A stretch of DNA of 64,000 nt from Candidatus Allofournierella pullicola (GCA_019114225.1 DXFW01000020.1:124001-188000); one strand, 5' to 3'. Counted from the stretch's first letter, positions 1 through 8,897 are shown. The notes: generated by a model from the sequence alone, not told the origin. A program made the numbers and translations.

Positions 1-632
1 AGGCGCAGCAGCACCAGCATGGGCAGCAGCAGCACGCCCGGCAGCAGAATGCCCTGGCGGAAGTTGTGCATGCGGCTGCGGTTCTGTTCAAACAGCACCG
101 CCAGCAACAGCACGATGGAAAACTTGGCGATCTCGCCCACCTGCACGGTGGGCAGGCCCTTGATGTTGATCCAGCGGTGCACGTCGTTGATGGGCGGCAT
201 GAACAGCACCGCCACCAGCAGCACCAGCGTCACCCAATAGAGGGGCCAGGCAAAACGCAGCAGCCAGCGGTAGTTCACCCGGCTGATGACCAGCATGACC
301 GCGAAGCCCAGCACCGCATAGATGGCCTGGCTGCGGATGTAGTGATAGCTGTCGCCGAATTTGTAGTAGGCGATGGCATAGCTGGCGCTGAACAGCACGA
401 TGAGGCCGAACACCAGCAGCACCACCAGGTTTGCCAGAAGGCCGGCGCTCAAAGGGCCGGGGTCCTTGGTGAACATGGCGGGCCAGGGCATTTTGCGCCG
501 GAACGCCCCCACCGGGCGCAGGCGGCCCGAACGCCCGGGCGCGGGCCGGGGCGCGGGCATGGTCACAGGCCGCGCGGGAGCAGCGCGGCCGCCCCCGGGC
601 ACAGGCGGGCGGCGCAGCGGCCGGCCGGACAT
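1..632 (-). CDS. ftsW: FtsW-type lipid II polymerase (SEDS family), C-terminus cut by window edge
   Basis: Only the first 210 residues are inside the window. After a Pro/Arg-rich cytoplasmic tail of about 55 residues come hydrophobic helices with SEDS-family signatures: a first helix running into FSASY, the VNYRWL loop, and the HRWINIKG segment followed by QVGEIAKF. SEDS proteins polymerise glycan strands from lipid II in the membrane; FtsW does so at the septum. The gene follows mraY in the dcw cluster, which favours FtsW over the elongation paralogue RodA. ATG at 632 is chosen; ATGs further in (for instance the MPAPRP start) are possible because the tail is low in complexity and the Shine-Dalgarno is weak. 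Confidence 0.88.
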   Translation of the reverse strand, partial: MSGRPLRRPPVPGGGRAAPARPVTMPAPRPAPGRSGRLRPVGAFRRKMPWPAMFTKDPGPLSAGLLANLVVLLVFGLIVLFSASYAIAYYKFGDSYHYIRSQAIYAVLGFAVMLVISRVNYRWLLRFAWPLYWVTLVLLVAVLFMPPINDVHRWINIKGLPTVQVGEIAKFSIVLLLAVLFEQNRSRMHNFRQGILLPGVLLLPMLVLLR

Positions 633-680
633 ATCTCTTGTGGACACGGCCGCACCGCCCCCTTTCTCAACATGCAGACA

Positions 681-1691
681 TTACAGGTAATAAACGTAAG
701 CGAACAGCACCCCCAGCGCCGCCGCGCCGAAGGCGATGAAGCTGAACACACAGTCGATCTTGACCTCGCTCCAGCCGCGCATTTCGAAGGCGTGGTGGAT
801 GGGGGTCATCTTGAACAGGCGCTTGCCGTGGGTCAGCTTGAAGTAGGTGACCTGGATGACCACCGTGGTGGCCTCCCAGATATACACCGCGCCAAAGAAG
901 AAAATGAGTTCCGGCCGGCCCATGGCATAGGCGATACCAGCCACCGCGCCGCCCAGGAACATGCTGCCGGTGTCGCCCATGAAGGTCTTGGCCGGGTAGA
1001 AGTTCCAGAACAAAAAGCCGGTGAGCGCGCCCGCCATGGCGGCGGCAAAAAGGCTGAGATTGAACTCGCCCAAAAGGCTGGTCAGGGTCAGAAAGCCCAG
1101 CATGGCCACAAAGGTCACGCAGCTGCACAGGCCGTCGATCCCGTCGGTGAGGTTCACCGCGTTGACGATCCCGATGATGAGGCCGTAGGACAGCGGGTAG
1201 TACAAAAGGCCCAGGTCCACATAGCCGAGGCCCGGCAGGGTGACAAAGGTGGTGAGGGTGCCGTTCATGTGCAGCGCGAACAGCAGCGCGGTGGTGATGA
1301 GCAGCTGCGCCACGATCTTCTGCATGGCGCGCAGGCCCAGGTTGCGCTTTTTGACCACCTTGATGAAATCATCCAGAAAGCCCACCATGCCAAAGGCGAA
1401 GGCGGAGAACATGGCGATGTAAAGGCTGCGGGCGGCGGGGCCGCCCAGCATGTCGGGCGCGCTGTGCAGAAGGCTCAGAACTGCAAGCGCCACCGCAACG
1501 GTGCCCGCAAAGATGAAGCACAGGCCGCCCATGGTGGGTGTGCCCTGTTTTTTGTTGTGCCAGGTGGGGCCTATCTCCTTGATGGTCTGCCCGAAGTGCA
1601 GCTTGTGCAAAAAGGGGACGATGACGATTCCGGAGACCGCCGAAAGGACGAACCCGGTGAATGCCGCAAGGATCAGCGCGTAGCGTGCCAT
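681..1691 (-). CDS. mraY: Phospho-N-acetylmuramoyl-pentapeptide-transferase
   Basis: A 336-residue polytopic membrane enzyme that transfers phospho-MurNAc-pentapeptide from UDP to undecaprenyl phosphate, making lipid I. Family motifs are visible: GPTWHNKKQGTPTMGG near the N-terminus, the DDFIK aspartate pair, NAVNLTDGIDGL, and the PIHHAFEMRGW loop. In most MraY proteins the last motif reads HHH; here the third His is Ala. ATG 1691 has GAGGGAG about 8 nt upstream, so the open frame extending to 1730 is not used. It lies between murF and ftsW in the same transcription direction. Confidence 0.95.
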   Translation of the reverse strand: MARYALILAAFTGFVLSAVSGIVIVPFLHKLHFGQTIKEIGPTWHNKKQGTPTMGGLCFIFAGTVAVALAVLSLLHSAPDMLGGPAARSLYIAMFSAFAFGMVGFLDDFIKVVKKRNLGLRAMQKIVAQLLITTALLFALHMNGTLTTFVTLPGLGYVDLGLLYYPLSYGLIIGIVNAVNLTDGIDGLCSCVTFVAMLGFLTLTSLLGEFNLSLFAAAMAGALTGFLFWNFYPAKTFMGDTGSMFLGGAVAGIAYAMGRPELIFFFGAVYIWEATTVVIQVTYFKLTHGKRLFKMTPIHHAFEMRGWSEVKIDCVFSFIAFGAAALGVLFAYVYYL

Positions 1692-1781
1692 ACTTTGAAA
1701 CTCCCTCTCACTTTTGCCGTGCGCGGGCACGGCGTGATGACGCCTCCCGGAAGGGGGCGCCGCAAAAGTACGCCTTTTATT

Positions 1782-3170
1782 TTATTGCAAAGTTTCCTCG
1801 CCGTAAAGGGCTTTCAGGATATTTTCCAGCTTCATGCCGCGGCTGGCCTTGGCCAGCAGCGCGTCACCCGGCTTCAAAAGGCCTTTGAGGGCTTCCAGCG
1901 CGGCGGCGGGAGTGTCGCAATGCACCGCCGCGAGGCCCGCCTTTTCGGCCTCTTCGGCCATCGCCCTGCTCTCTGCGCCCAGGGCCACCAGGCCCGCAAG
2001 ACCCGCTTCGGCGGCCCAGCGGCCCACCTGGCGGTGGGCGTCTTCGGAGATGGCGCCAAGCTCCAGCATATCCCCCAGCAGGGCGTATTTTTTGCCGGAA
2101 CCTGCGTTGAAGGCGCTGAACATGGCGAGGCTCGCCTTCATGCTGTCCGGGCTGGCATTGTAGCAGTCCTCCACCACGGTGAGGCCCGCTTTTTTCACCA
2201 CATGCTGGCGCATGCCGGTGGCTTCGTAGCCTTCCAGCGCCGCGGCGCATTTGGCCTTGTCCAGGCCCAGGCGGCTGGCGGCGGCATAGGCGGCCAGGGC
2301 GTTGTAGACGTTGTGCCGCCCCATGGCCGGGATACGCACCGCAAAGCGTTCGCCGCCATCCACCAGGGTGAACCGCTCGCCCTCGGGGCTGCTTTCGATG
2401 GCTTCGGCCCGCACGTCCGCCCAGGGAGCCTCAATGCCGTACCACACCGGGGCCAGGCGGGCGGGAATGAGCCCCTGCTCCTTCGCCTTGCACAGATACT
2501 CATCGTCGGCGTTCAGGGCCAGGGGCGCGCCGTCCGGCAGGCCGGCGCAAATTTCCAGTTTTGCTTTGAGGATGTTCTCCCGGCTGCCCAGGCTCTCCAT
2601 GTGAGACACGCCGATACAGGTGATAAGGCCCGCCGACGGCCGGGCCGCCCGGCTGAGGCGCTCGATCTCGCCCAGGGCGCTCATGCCCATCTCCACCACG
2701 GCGTATTGGGTGGAAGGCAAAAGGCGGAAGAGGGTGCCCGGCATGCCGATCTCGTTGTTCTGGTTGCCCTCGGTCTTGATGGCCTCGCCAAAGGCGGAGA
2801 GCACCGCATAGCAGAACTCCTTGGTGGTGGTCTTGCCCACGCTGCCGGTGACGCCGATCATTTTGGGTGAAAAGAGCATGCGGTAGTTGGCCCCCATGCG
2901 CACCATGGCCTTGTGGCTGCTGGGCGCAAGCACCAGTTTGTCCGCCGGCACGCCCTCCACCGGGTGGTTTGCCACCACGCAGAGCGCGCCGCCTTCAATG
3001 GCCGCGGCGGCGTAATCGTGACCGTCCACCCGCTGGCCGGGGAAACAGACGAACACGCACCCCGGCTGCACCTTGCGGCTGTCGGTGACAACGGCGGTGA
3101 CAGGCTCGGCGCCCAGGCTGCCCGCCGGGGCAAGGCCCGCCAGAAGCTGATTCAGTGGGATGGGATACAT
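1782..3170 (-). CDS. murF: UDP-N-acetylmuramoyl-tripeptide--D-alanyl-D-alanine ligase
   Basis: A 462-residue Mur ligase that adds D-Ala-D-Ala to the UDP-MurNAc-tripeptide in the cytoplasm, using ATP. The ATP-binding P-loop GVTGSVGKTTTKE is at about residues 106-118, followed by the NQNNEIGMP substrate segment typical of MurF and the central VVEMGMS motif. The C-terminal domain contains DCYNASPDSM. The start at 3170 has GGGAGG 9 nt upstream. A longer in-frame opening to 3602 lacks a good start and overlaps the preceding PBP gene. It is directly followed by mraY. Confidence 0.95.
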   Translation of the reverse strand: MYPIPLNQLLAGLAPAGSLGAEPVTAVVTDSRKVQPGCVFVCFPGQRVDGHDYAAAAIEGGALCVVANHPVEGVPADKLVLAPSSHKAMVRMGANYRMLFSPKMIGVTGSVGKTTTKEFCYAVLSAFGEAIKTEGNQNNEIGMPGTLFRLLPSTQYAVVEMGMSALGEIERLSRAARPSAGLITCIGVSHMESLGSRENILKAKLEICAGLPDGAPLALNADDEYLCKAKEQGLIPARLAPVWYGIEAPWADVRAEAIESSPEGERFTLVDGGERFAVRIPAMGRHNVYNALAAYAAASRLGLDKAKCAAALEGYEATGMRQHVVKKAGLTVVEDCYNASPDSMKASLAMFSAFNAGSGKKYALLGDMLELGAISEDAHRQVGRWAAEAGLAGLVALGAESRAMAEEAEKAGLAAVHCDTPAAALEALKGLLKPGDALLAKASRGMKLENILKALYGEETLQ

Positions 3171-3262
3171 GGTGAAAACCTCCCTTGCAGGGCGCGAAGC
3201 GCCCTTCTTGTCCTTTTTTACTAACTGTATGCGGCCGCAGGCCCGGGCATGTGTACAGGCCT

Positions 3263-5605
3263 TTACCCTTCCGCGCCGGACACGGTGAGGGTGATGACCG
3301 AGCCCATTTTGGCCTCGGAATTTTCGGCCGCGCTCTGGGCGGTGACGGTGCCCTCCTCGGCGCTGAGCGAGGCGTTCAGCCCAGCCGCGCTCAGGATCTG
3401 CTTTGCCAGCGCGGCGCTCTTGCCCACCACATTGGGCACGGTGACATTGGGAATGTCGGCGCTGTCGGTGAAGAGGTAGACGGTGGAGCCCGCCGGCACC
3501 TTTTCGCCCGCCGCGGGGCTCTGGGCCAGCACCAGCTCGCCGTTGCCCACTCTGCGGTGGGCAAAGCCCTTCTTGTTCAGTTCCACCTGGGCCATATCCC
3601 ACTGCTGGTAGCTGGGGTTCGCGGGGCTGACCAGGTTGGGCACCGTGGCATTGCCGGTGGGCAGCAGGCTGGGGTCGGTCTCAATGCCCAGGTAGGGGGC
3701 CACTTCGCTGATGATGTTGCCCACCAGCGGGGCGCTCAGCATGGAGCCGAACTCCGTTTCGGCGTGGGGCTCGTCCACAAAGGCCAGCACCAAAATTTCC
3801 GGATCGTCGATGGGCACCACGCCCACGAAGCTGGAAACCTTCTCGTACTCGTCGGTGGTGCCTTCGCGGGGGCCCTGGTCCAGCTTTTCACTGGTGCCGG
3901 ACTTGCCGCCGATGTGATAGCCCGCCACGTAGGCGTTGCGGCCCGCGGCGCCGTTGACGCCGCCGCCCACCACATCTTCCATCATGCTGCGCAAAGCCGC
4001 GCTGGTCTCCTCGCTGATGACCTGGCGCTTGGCGGTGGGTTCAAATTCCTCCACCACGTTGCCCTCGTTGTCCACGATCTTGCTCACCACATGGGGCTGC
4101 ACCAGATACCCGCCGTTCACCACCGCGCAGACGGCGGTGGCCATCTGGATGGGGGTGACCTTCTGGGCCTGGCCGAAGCTGGAGGACGCCAGGTCCACCG
4201 CAGACATGGTGTCCACGCTGTGGTAAGAAACGCCCTCGCGGGGGTACTGCTCCGCCGGCAGGTCGATCCCGGTGGGCTCGGTGAAGCCGAAGGCGGTGTA
4301 ATAGTCGGAGAATATCTCCTTGCCCATAAGCTGGGCTTCCTGGATGGTGGCGATGTTGCAGCTGTTTTCCAGCACCTGGCCCGGATTCTGCCAGCCGTGC
4401 ACGCCCTTGACACCGTAGCCGTTGTCGGCGCAGGAATAATCGGTGCCCAGCACGGTGTAGCTGCCGGTGCAGTTGAAGGTGGTGTTCACGTTGGCGGTGC
4501 CGGAATCCAGCAGGGCGCTGGTGGTGATGAGCTTGAACACCGAGCCGGGGGTGTAGAGGTCGGTGATGGTCTTGTTCTTCCACTGGCGCTGGCGCTCTTC
4601 GCCCTGTACCTTGGTGTACTCCTCTCCCTCCAGGCCCTCCAGCAGGGCGGCCCGCTCGGGGTCATAGATGGTCATGGGGTCGTTGGGGTCGAAATCCGGC
4701 TTGGTGGCCATGGCCAGAATGGCGCCGGTGTTCACATCCATCACGATGACCACGCCACGCTCGGACACGTTGTTCACCTTGACCGAGTTTTCCAGGTATT
4801 TTTCGGCAATGGCCTGGATCTCCGCGTCCAGGGTGAGGACGATGTTGTCGCCGTCTTTGGCCTCGTAGAGCACACGGTCGTCGTTGGCCACCTCGCCGCC
4901 GGTGGGGGTGCGCTGGCTGACCAGACGGCCCGGCGTGCCGGCCAGCACGTCCTCATAGTATTGTTCCAGCCCGTAGAAGCCGTATCCATCGGCGTGCATA
5001 AAGCCCAGCACGCTGGCGGCAAAGGCGCCGTAGGGGTATTCCCGCTTGGTGTCCTGGGAGACGATGAGGCTGAGCTTATTGTCGCTGGCGTACTGGGAGA
5101 TCTGGTCCGCCACAGGCTTGTCCACCTGCTTTGCCAGCAGAACGTACTGCTTGGAGGAATCGATGAGTTTGTCATAGATCTCCTGGGCGTCCATGCTCAG
5201 GATCGCCGCCAGATCCTCGCTGATGGTCTGGACGCGGGCGGCCCGGCGCTGGGCCTTGGATTCCTCCGTTTCCGTGCCGCCCATGGCCTCCAGTTCCTCC
5301 TTGGAGAGGCTGGGCGCCTTGATCAGGCTGGGGTCGGCGGTGATGGTCCACACAATGCTGCTTTTGGCCAGCACCTTGCCGGTGGCGTCGTAGATCTGGC
5401 CCCGCTGGGGGGTGATGGTCATGTCCTTCATCTGCTGGCTGGCGGCGGCGCTGAGCATTTCGTCGTGGCGCACGATCTGCCAGGTGTACAGCCGCCAGAT
5501 GAGCAGGCCGCACCCCAGCACCAGAAACAGGCCCAGCAGCACCCAGCTGCGGACTTTCAGCGAACGATTCACCCCGTTCTGCGGCTCGTTTGTGCGTTTG
5601 TTCAT
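3263..5605 (-). CDS. Class B penicillin-binding protein with two PASTA domains (PBP2x/SpoVD/FtsI type)
   Basis: A 780-residue transpeptidase that crosslinks peptidoglycan at the septum or in the spore. One membrane helix lies at about 21-38, followed by the PBP dimer domain. The transpeptidase motifs are SVFK (catalytic Ser about 355), SCN (about 415; SxN motif) and KSGT (about 568). Two C-terminal PASTA repeats run from about 651-715 and 718-780. The position between ftsL and murF is that of pbpB/spoVD in Bacillus. The PASTA tail fits either the vegetative or the sporulation member, so no symbol is given. Confidence 0.92.
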   Translation of the reverse strand: MNKRTNEPQNGVNRSLKVRSWVLLGLFLVLGCGLLIWRLYTWQIVRHDEMLSAAASQQMKDMTITPQRGQIYDATGKVLAKSSIVWTITADPSLIKAPSLSKEELEAMGGTETEESKAQRRAARVQTISEDLAAILSMDAQEIYDKLIDSSKQYVLLAKQVDKPVADQISQYASDNKLSLIVSQDTKREYPYGAFAASVLGFMHADGYGFYGLEQYYEDVLAGTPGRLVSQRTPTGGEVANDDRVLYEAKDGDNIVLTLDAEIQAIAEKYLENSVKVNNVSERGVVIVMDVNTGAILAMATKPDFDPNDPMTIYDPERAALLEGLEGEEYTKVQGEERQRQWKNKTITDLYTPGSVFKLITTSALLDSGTANVNTTFNCTGSYTVLGTDYSCADNGYGVKGVHGWQNPGQVLENSCNIATIQEAQLMGKEIFSDYYTAFGFTEPTGIDLPAEQYPREGVSYHSVDTMSAVDLASSSFGQAQKVTPIQMATAVCAVVNGGYLVQPHVVSKIVDNEGNVVEEFEPTAKRQVISEETSAALRSMMEDVVGGGVNGAAGRNAYVAGYHIGGKSGTSEKLDQGPREGTTDEYEKVSSFVGVVPIDDPEILVLAFVDEPHAETEFGSMLSAPLVGNIISEVAPYLGIETDPSLLPTGNATVPNLVSPANPSYQQWDMAQVELNKKGFAHRRVGNGELVLAQSPAAGEKVPAGSTVYLFTDSADIPNVTVPNVVGKSAALAKQILSAAGLNASLSAEEGTVTAQSAAENSEAKMGSVITLTVSGAEG

Positions 5606-5702
5606 TCTTTCGTTTTCCTCTCGGGGCCCTCGCCCCTGCGCATAAATGCAAACTCGTGAGCCCTCCCCTGCCGCCCGCGGAGGGCAAGGCGCTGGGGCTG
5701 GC

Positions 5703-6179
5703 TCACGGGTTCAGATACTCCATCAGGCTGAGCAGGCCGGTGCTCAGAAATTCGGTGATCTTCTGGGCGGCGGTCTGAGGCCGGTTGATAACGCTTTCGC
5801 TTTCCAGTGAGAAGTAGGTCACCTGGCTGCGGTCCACCTTGACCAGGCCCAGCTCGCCGGCGGCGATCTGCTCCACGTTCCGCAGGCTGGTCTTGGAATC
5901 CAGCACGCCGGACAGGTAGTTGTAGGTGCTCTGCTCGCTCACCAGCTCGCTCTGGACGTTCTGGATGTCCACCGTGAGCTCGGTGATGGTGGCCTGGCTG
6001 TAGAGAAAGCCCACCACCAGGGCGGCCATCACCACCGCCAGCGCCACCGTTTTCACGGTTTGCAGGTTCAGCCGGGAGGCTTTCTTTTTGCCCCGGACGG
6101 CCCGGACCTTTGCGCGGGGCCGCTGGGTGCGGTTTTCAAACAATTCAAGATCGTATGCGGGCTGCGCCACAGCGGCCAC
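5703..6179 (-). CDS. ftsL: FtsL-like septal protein
   Basis: A 158-residue bitopic membrane protein. A basic cytoplasmic segment is followed by a single helix at about 44-63, then a coiled-coil stretch (ITELTVDIQNVQSELVSEQS). These are the hallmarks of FtsL, which with DivIC/FtsB and DivIB activates septal peptidoglycan synthesis. Sequence conservation of FtsL is low, so the call rests mainly on topology and position between rsmH and the PBP gene. The C-terminal extension of about 60 residues is longer than usual. Confidence 0.75.
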   Translation of the reverse strand: MAAVAQPAYDLELFENRTQRPRAKVRAVRGKKKASRLNLQTVKTVALAVVMAALVVGFLYSQATITELTVDIQNVQSELVSEQSTYNYLSGVLDSKTSLRNVEQIAAGELGLVKVDRSQVTYFSLESESVINRPQTAAQKITEFLSTGLLSLMEYLNP

Positions 6180-6221
6180 CTCCTTTTCGGGCAGGAAGGG
6201 CGGCGGCCCAGCCTGCGCTGT

Positions 6222-7145
6222 TTACAGTTTTTCGATGACCCGCAGTTTCGCCGAGCGGCTGCGGCGGTTGGTTTCCAGCTCGTCGGGCGCGGCCTCGATG
6301 GGTTTGCGGGTGATGAGTTTTGCTTTTGCCTTGCCTCCGCACACGCACACCGGATACTCCGGCGGGCAGGTGCAGGCGGTGGCCCACTGGCGGAAGCGGT
6401 TCTTCACCAGCCGGTCCTCCAGGGAATGGAAGGTGATGATGGCAAAGCGCCCGCCGGGAGCCAGCAGGTCGAAAATTTCATCCAGCCCTTCGCTCAAAGC
6501 GTCCATCTCGCCGTTCACGGCGATACGGATGGCCTGGAAGCTGCGGCGGGAGGGGTTTTTGTCCTTGCGGCGCACCGCGGGGGGCAGCGCCGAAGCAATG
6601 GCGTCCGCCAGTTCCAGGGTGGTGGAAAAAGGTTTCTGCTCCCTCTGGCGGACGATACGCCCGGCAATGGCCCAGGCGTAGGGTTCCTCGCCGTACTCCC
6701 GCAGAATGCGGGCCAGTTCCTCCCGGCTGACGCTGTTCACCAGGTCTGCGGCGGTGGGACCCGACTGGCTCATGCGCATGTCCAGCGGCGCGTCCTGCCG
6801 GTAGGAAAAGCCCCGCTCTCCGTCGTCCAGCTGGTGGGAAGAAACCCCCAGGTCCAGAAGCGCGCCGTTGATGGCGCTCACACCAAGGTCGGCCAGCGTG
6901 CGGCGGGCATAGCGGAAATTGGTCCTCACCACCGTGGCGGGCAGGCCCTTAAGTCTCTCGGTGGCGGCTGCCACCGCATCCGGGTCCTGGTCCAGGCTGA
7001 TGAGGCGCCCGGTGGTCAAGCGCCGGGCGATCTCGCTGGAATGCCCGCCGCCGCCGGCCGTGCCGTCAAGATAGGTCCCTGCGGGGTCGATGGCAAGGCC
7101 CTCCAGGCACTCGTTCAAAAGCACCGGCACATGACTGAATTCCAT
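6222..7145 (-). CDS. rsmH: 16S rRNA (cytosine(1402)-N(4))-methyltransferase RsmH
   Basis: A 307-residue SAM-dependent methyltransferase (MraW) modifying C1402 in the ribosomal P site. The start MEFSHVPVLLNE is typical, followed by the SAM-binding LDGTAGGGGHS and later GALLDLGVSSHQLD. The C-terminus holds CTCPPEYPVCVCGGKA, the usual Cys-rich end. AAAGGGGG lies 9 nt before ATG 7145, so this start is preferred over ATG 7154, which would sit on the Shine-Dalgarno. It is the second gene of the mra operon. Confidence 0.95.
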   Translation of the reverse strand: MEFSHVPVLLNECLEGLAIDPAGTYLDGTAGGGGHSSEIARRLTTGRLISLDQDPDAVAAATERLKGLPATVVRTNFRYARRTLADLGVSAINGALLDLGVSSHQLDDGERGFSYRQDAPLDMRMSQSGPTAADLVNSVSREELARILREYGEEPYAWAIAGRIVRQREQKPFSTTLELADAIASALPPAVRRKDKNPSRRSFQAIRIAVNGEMDALSEGLDEIFDLLAPGGRFAIITFHSLEDRLVKNRFRQWATACTCPPEYPVCVCGGKAKAKLITRKPIEAAPDELETNRRSRSAKLRVIEKL

Positions 7146-7181
7146 GGCCGCCATCCCCCTTTCGGTCGTTTTGCTCAAAAA

Positions 7182-7601
7182 TCAAAAGTCCAGTTCTTCC
7201 ATGGCCGCCTCGATGTCGGCCCCGGAGAGGCTGGCCTGTTTCTTCTGCCAGGCCGCGGTGTCCCAGATCTCGGCGTAGCTGCCCACGCCGATGACCGTGA
7301 CTTCCTTTTGCAGCCCCGCGTGGCTGCGCAGCGCCGGCTCCAGCAGAATGCGGCCCTGCTTGTCCGGCGAGACTTCCTGGGCCGCCGCAAAGAGGAAGCG
7401 CTGGATGTCCCGCGTTTTGACCATGCTCTTGGAGCGCAGGATGTCGGTGATACGCTGCCACTCCCCCTCGGGGAAGGCCACGAGGCAGTCGTCCAGCCAG
7501 CGGGTGACCACAAACTCCGCGCCCATCTTCTCGCGGAACTTGGCGGGAAAGTTGAGGCGGCCCTTGTCGTCGATGGTGTAGTTGTATTCGCCCATCAACA
7601 T
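7182..7601 (-). CDS. mraZ: Transcriptional regulator MraZ
   Basis: A 139-residue protein with two SpoVT/AbrB-like halves: YTIDDKGRLNFPAKFREKM near the N-terminus and SPDKQGRILLEPALR in the middle. MraZ forms rings that bind GTGGG repeats in its own promoter and autoregulates the dcw cluster. Three such repeats lie just upstream at 7650-7674. ATG 7601 has AAAGGGGG 8 nt upstream. ATG 7595 is an alternative two codons in. Confidence 0.95.
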   Translation of the reverse strand: MLMGEYNYTIDDKGRLNFPAKFREKMGAEFVVTRWLDDCLVAFPEGEWQRITDILRSKSMVKTRDIQRFLFAAAQEVSPDKQGRILLEPALRSHAGLQKEVTVIGVGSYAEIWDTAAWQKKQASLSGADIEAAMEELDF

Positions 7602-7649
7602 CCTGACCGCCCCCTTTTGTTGAAAGAATGTGGAAAACGGTTGAATTTT

Positions 7650-7674
7650 CCCACTTTTACCCACTATTACCCAC
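7650..7674 (-). promoter_or_regulatory. Three MraZ boxes (GTGGG) at 10-bp spacing
   Basis: CCCAC occurs at 7650-7654, 7660-7664 and 7670-7674 on the plus strand, which is GTGGG on the transcribed strand. The three copies are exactly one helical turn apart and lie directly downstream of the -10 element. MraZ is known to bind arrays of this type; autorepression is the expected outcome. Confidence 0.85.
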
Positions 7675-7684
7675 TTTTATTTCA

Positions 7685-7713
7685 ATTATACGGGATGGAC
7701 CTGCGAAATTCAA
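7685..7713 (-). promoter_or_regulatory. mra/dcw operon promoter
   Basis: Sigma-A type promoter on the minus strand: -35 TTGAAT (7708-7713), 17-bp spacer, -10 TATAAT (7685-7690). It sits just before the MraZ boxes and about 85 bp before the mraZ start. Confidence 0.85.
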
Positions 7714-7779
7714 GATACGGGATGTAGAAATCCGGGGCGTGGCTGCCGGATTTTTTGACGTGGATTTGACGAAAGGCAC

Positions 7780-7812
7780 AAAAAAAGGGCCGTGAGCGTT
7801 CGCTCACGGCCC
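7780..7812 (-). terminator. Intrinsic terminator after the coiled-coil gene
   Basis: GGGCCGTGAGCG pairs with CGCTCACGGCCC around a very small loop (7787-7812) and is followed on the minus strand by seven T residues (7786-7780). It ends transcription of the rsmD/coiled-coil pair ahead of the mra promoter. Confidence 0.9.
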
Positions 7813-7845
7813 TTTGGGAAATATTTGGCAGAAAACGGCGGAAAA

Positions 7846-8304
7846 TCAGCCGTTCTTGGCGCTCTGGCGCAGGTTGGCGCGCACGGTCTTGACCTCGGCG
7901 GCGCTGCGGGCCAGCTGCTCCTCGGTGGTGCGCAGCATGTTCTCGCAGTAGTCGGTGACGGTGGTGCGCATGGTGCGGGCCTGGGTCTGGGCGGAGGAGA
8001 CGATCTCCGCGGCGCGCTGCTGCGCAGCCTTGACCACTTCCTGCTCGCTCACCAGCACCCGGGCGCGGTCCTCGGCCTTTTTCACGATGGCCTCGGCCTC
8101 GCGCTTGGCGTCGGCCACGATCTCGGCCCGGTCGTTCACGATGGCCTTGGCCTGGCGCACTTCGGTGGGCAGGTTGAGGCGCACCTCGTCGATGATATCC
8201 TGCATGCGGTCGGCGTCCACCACGCGCTTGCCGCCCGCGAAGGGCAGGCCGGTGGCCTCTTCCAGCATTTCTTCCATCATGTTCAGCAATTCATCGATGT
8301 TCAT
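7846..8304 (-). CDS. Coiled-coil, DivIVA/ATPase-subunit-like protein of unknown function
   Basis: A 152-residue soluble protein. The N-terminus MNIDELLNMMEEMLEEA is acidic; after the GGKRVVD segment there is a long amphipathic helix rich in Ala, Glu, Lys and Arg (AIVKKAEDRARVLVSEQEV) with heptad character. Similar small proteins often sit beside rsmD in Clostridia and are loosely annotated as ATPase subunit or DivIVA-like; no catalytic motif is visible. Its ATG overlaps the rsmD stop by four bases, so the two are translationally coupled. Confidence 0.7.
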   Translation of the reverse strand: MNIDELLNMMEEMLEEATGLPFAGGKRVVDADRMQDIIDEVRLNLPTEVRQAKAIVNDRAEIVADAKREAEAIVKKAEDRARVLVSEQEVVKAAQQRAAEIVSSAQTQARTMRTTVTDYCENMLRTTEEQLARSAAEVKTVRANLRQSAKNG

Positions 8305-8849
8305 TCCGTTCGCTCCTTTTCATAACGGGTCACCAGCACCTTGCCGTACCGGTATTGTTTTTTCTTGTGCAGCCCGCCGCACTCGTCCGGCAGATCGGCG
8401 GCCAGCTCGCTCTCGCAGAGCACGGTGCCGCCGGGGGCCGTCACATCCGCCACCGCCGGCAGGATGGCCGCCAGCGTGCCGTGATGATAGGGCGGGTCCA
8501 GCAGCACGATGTGAAAGGTGTCTTTTGTGGCGGCGAGGAAGCCCTCTGCCTCGCCCTGGGCCACACGGCACCGGTCGAACACGCCCGCCGCTTTGCAGTT
8601 GCGGGTGATGATCTCCACCGCGCGGCGGTCACGGTCCAGAAAAACGCAGCCGGCCGCGCCGCGGCTGATGGCCTCAATGCCCAGCTGGCCGCTGCCGGCG
8701 AACAGGTCCAGCACCCGCGCGCCGGGCAGGCTGAACTGCAGGGCGCTGAACATGGCCTCCTTGACCCGGTCGATGGTGGGCCGGGTGACCTCCTCGCCGG
8801 GCAATGTTTCCAGTTTTGTGCCCCGGGCGCTTCCGGCGATCACACGCAT
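8301..8849 (-). CDS. rsmD: 16S rRNA (guanine(966)-N(2))-methyltransferase RsmD
   Basis: A 182-residue class I SAM methyltransferase. It begins MRVIAGSARGTKLETLPG, the conserved RsmD N-terminus, followed by RPTIDRVKEAMFSAL, the SAM motif VLDLFAGSGQLGIEA at about 46-60, and the catalytic DPPYHHG. It modifies G966 in 16S rRNA during 30S assembly. The start has a GGCAGGGAG Shine-Dalgarno. It lies between uvrC and the small coiled-coil gene. Confidence 0.95.
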   Translation of the reverse strand: MRVIAGSARGTKLETLPGEEVTRPTIDRVKEAMFSALQFSLPGARVLDLFAGSGQLGIEAISRGAAGCVFLDRDRRAVEIITRNCKAAGVFDRCRVAQGEAEGFLAATKDTFHIVLLDPPYHHGTLAAILPAVADVTAPGGTVLCESELAADLPDECGGLHKKKQYRYGKVLVTRYEKERTE

Positions 8850-8897
8850 GTTGACTCCCTGCCTTTCTGTTCGCGGCTGCTTTGGGCCGCGCTGAGT

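Noticed and set aside
66-2870. Plus-strand open frame of over 900 codons opposite murF and mraY
   Set aside because: The opposite strand encodes clear mraY and murF with motifs and ribosome binding sites. The plus frame is His/Gln/Gly-rich with no domain, a by-product of high GC third positions.
5656-5706. Terminator between ftsL and the PBP gene
   Set aside because: GTGAGCC/GGCTCAC pair at the ends of this gap, but the inside is irregular and no T-run follows; the genes are more likely co-transcribed.
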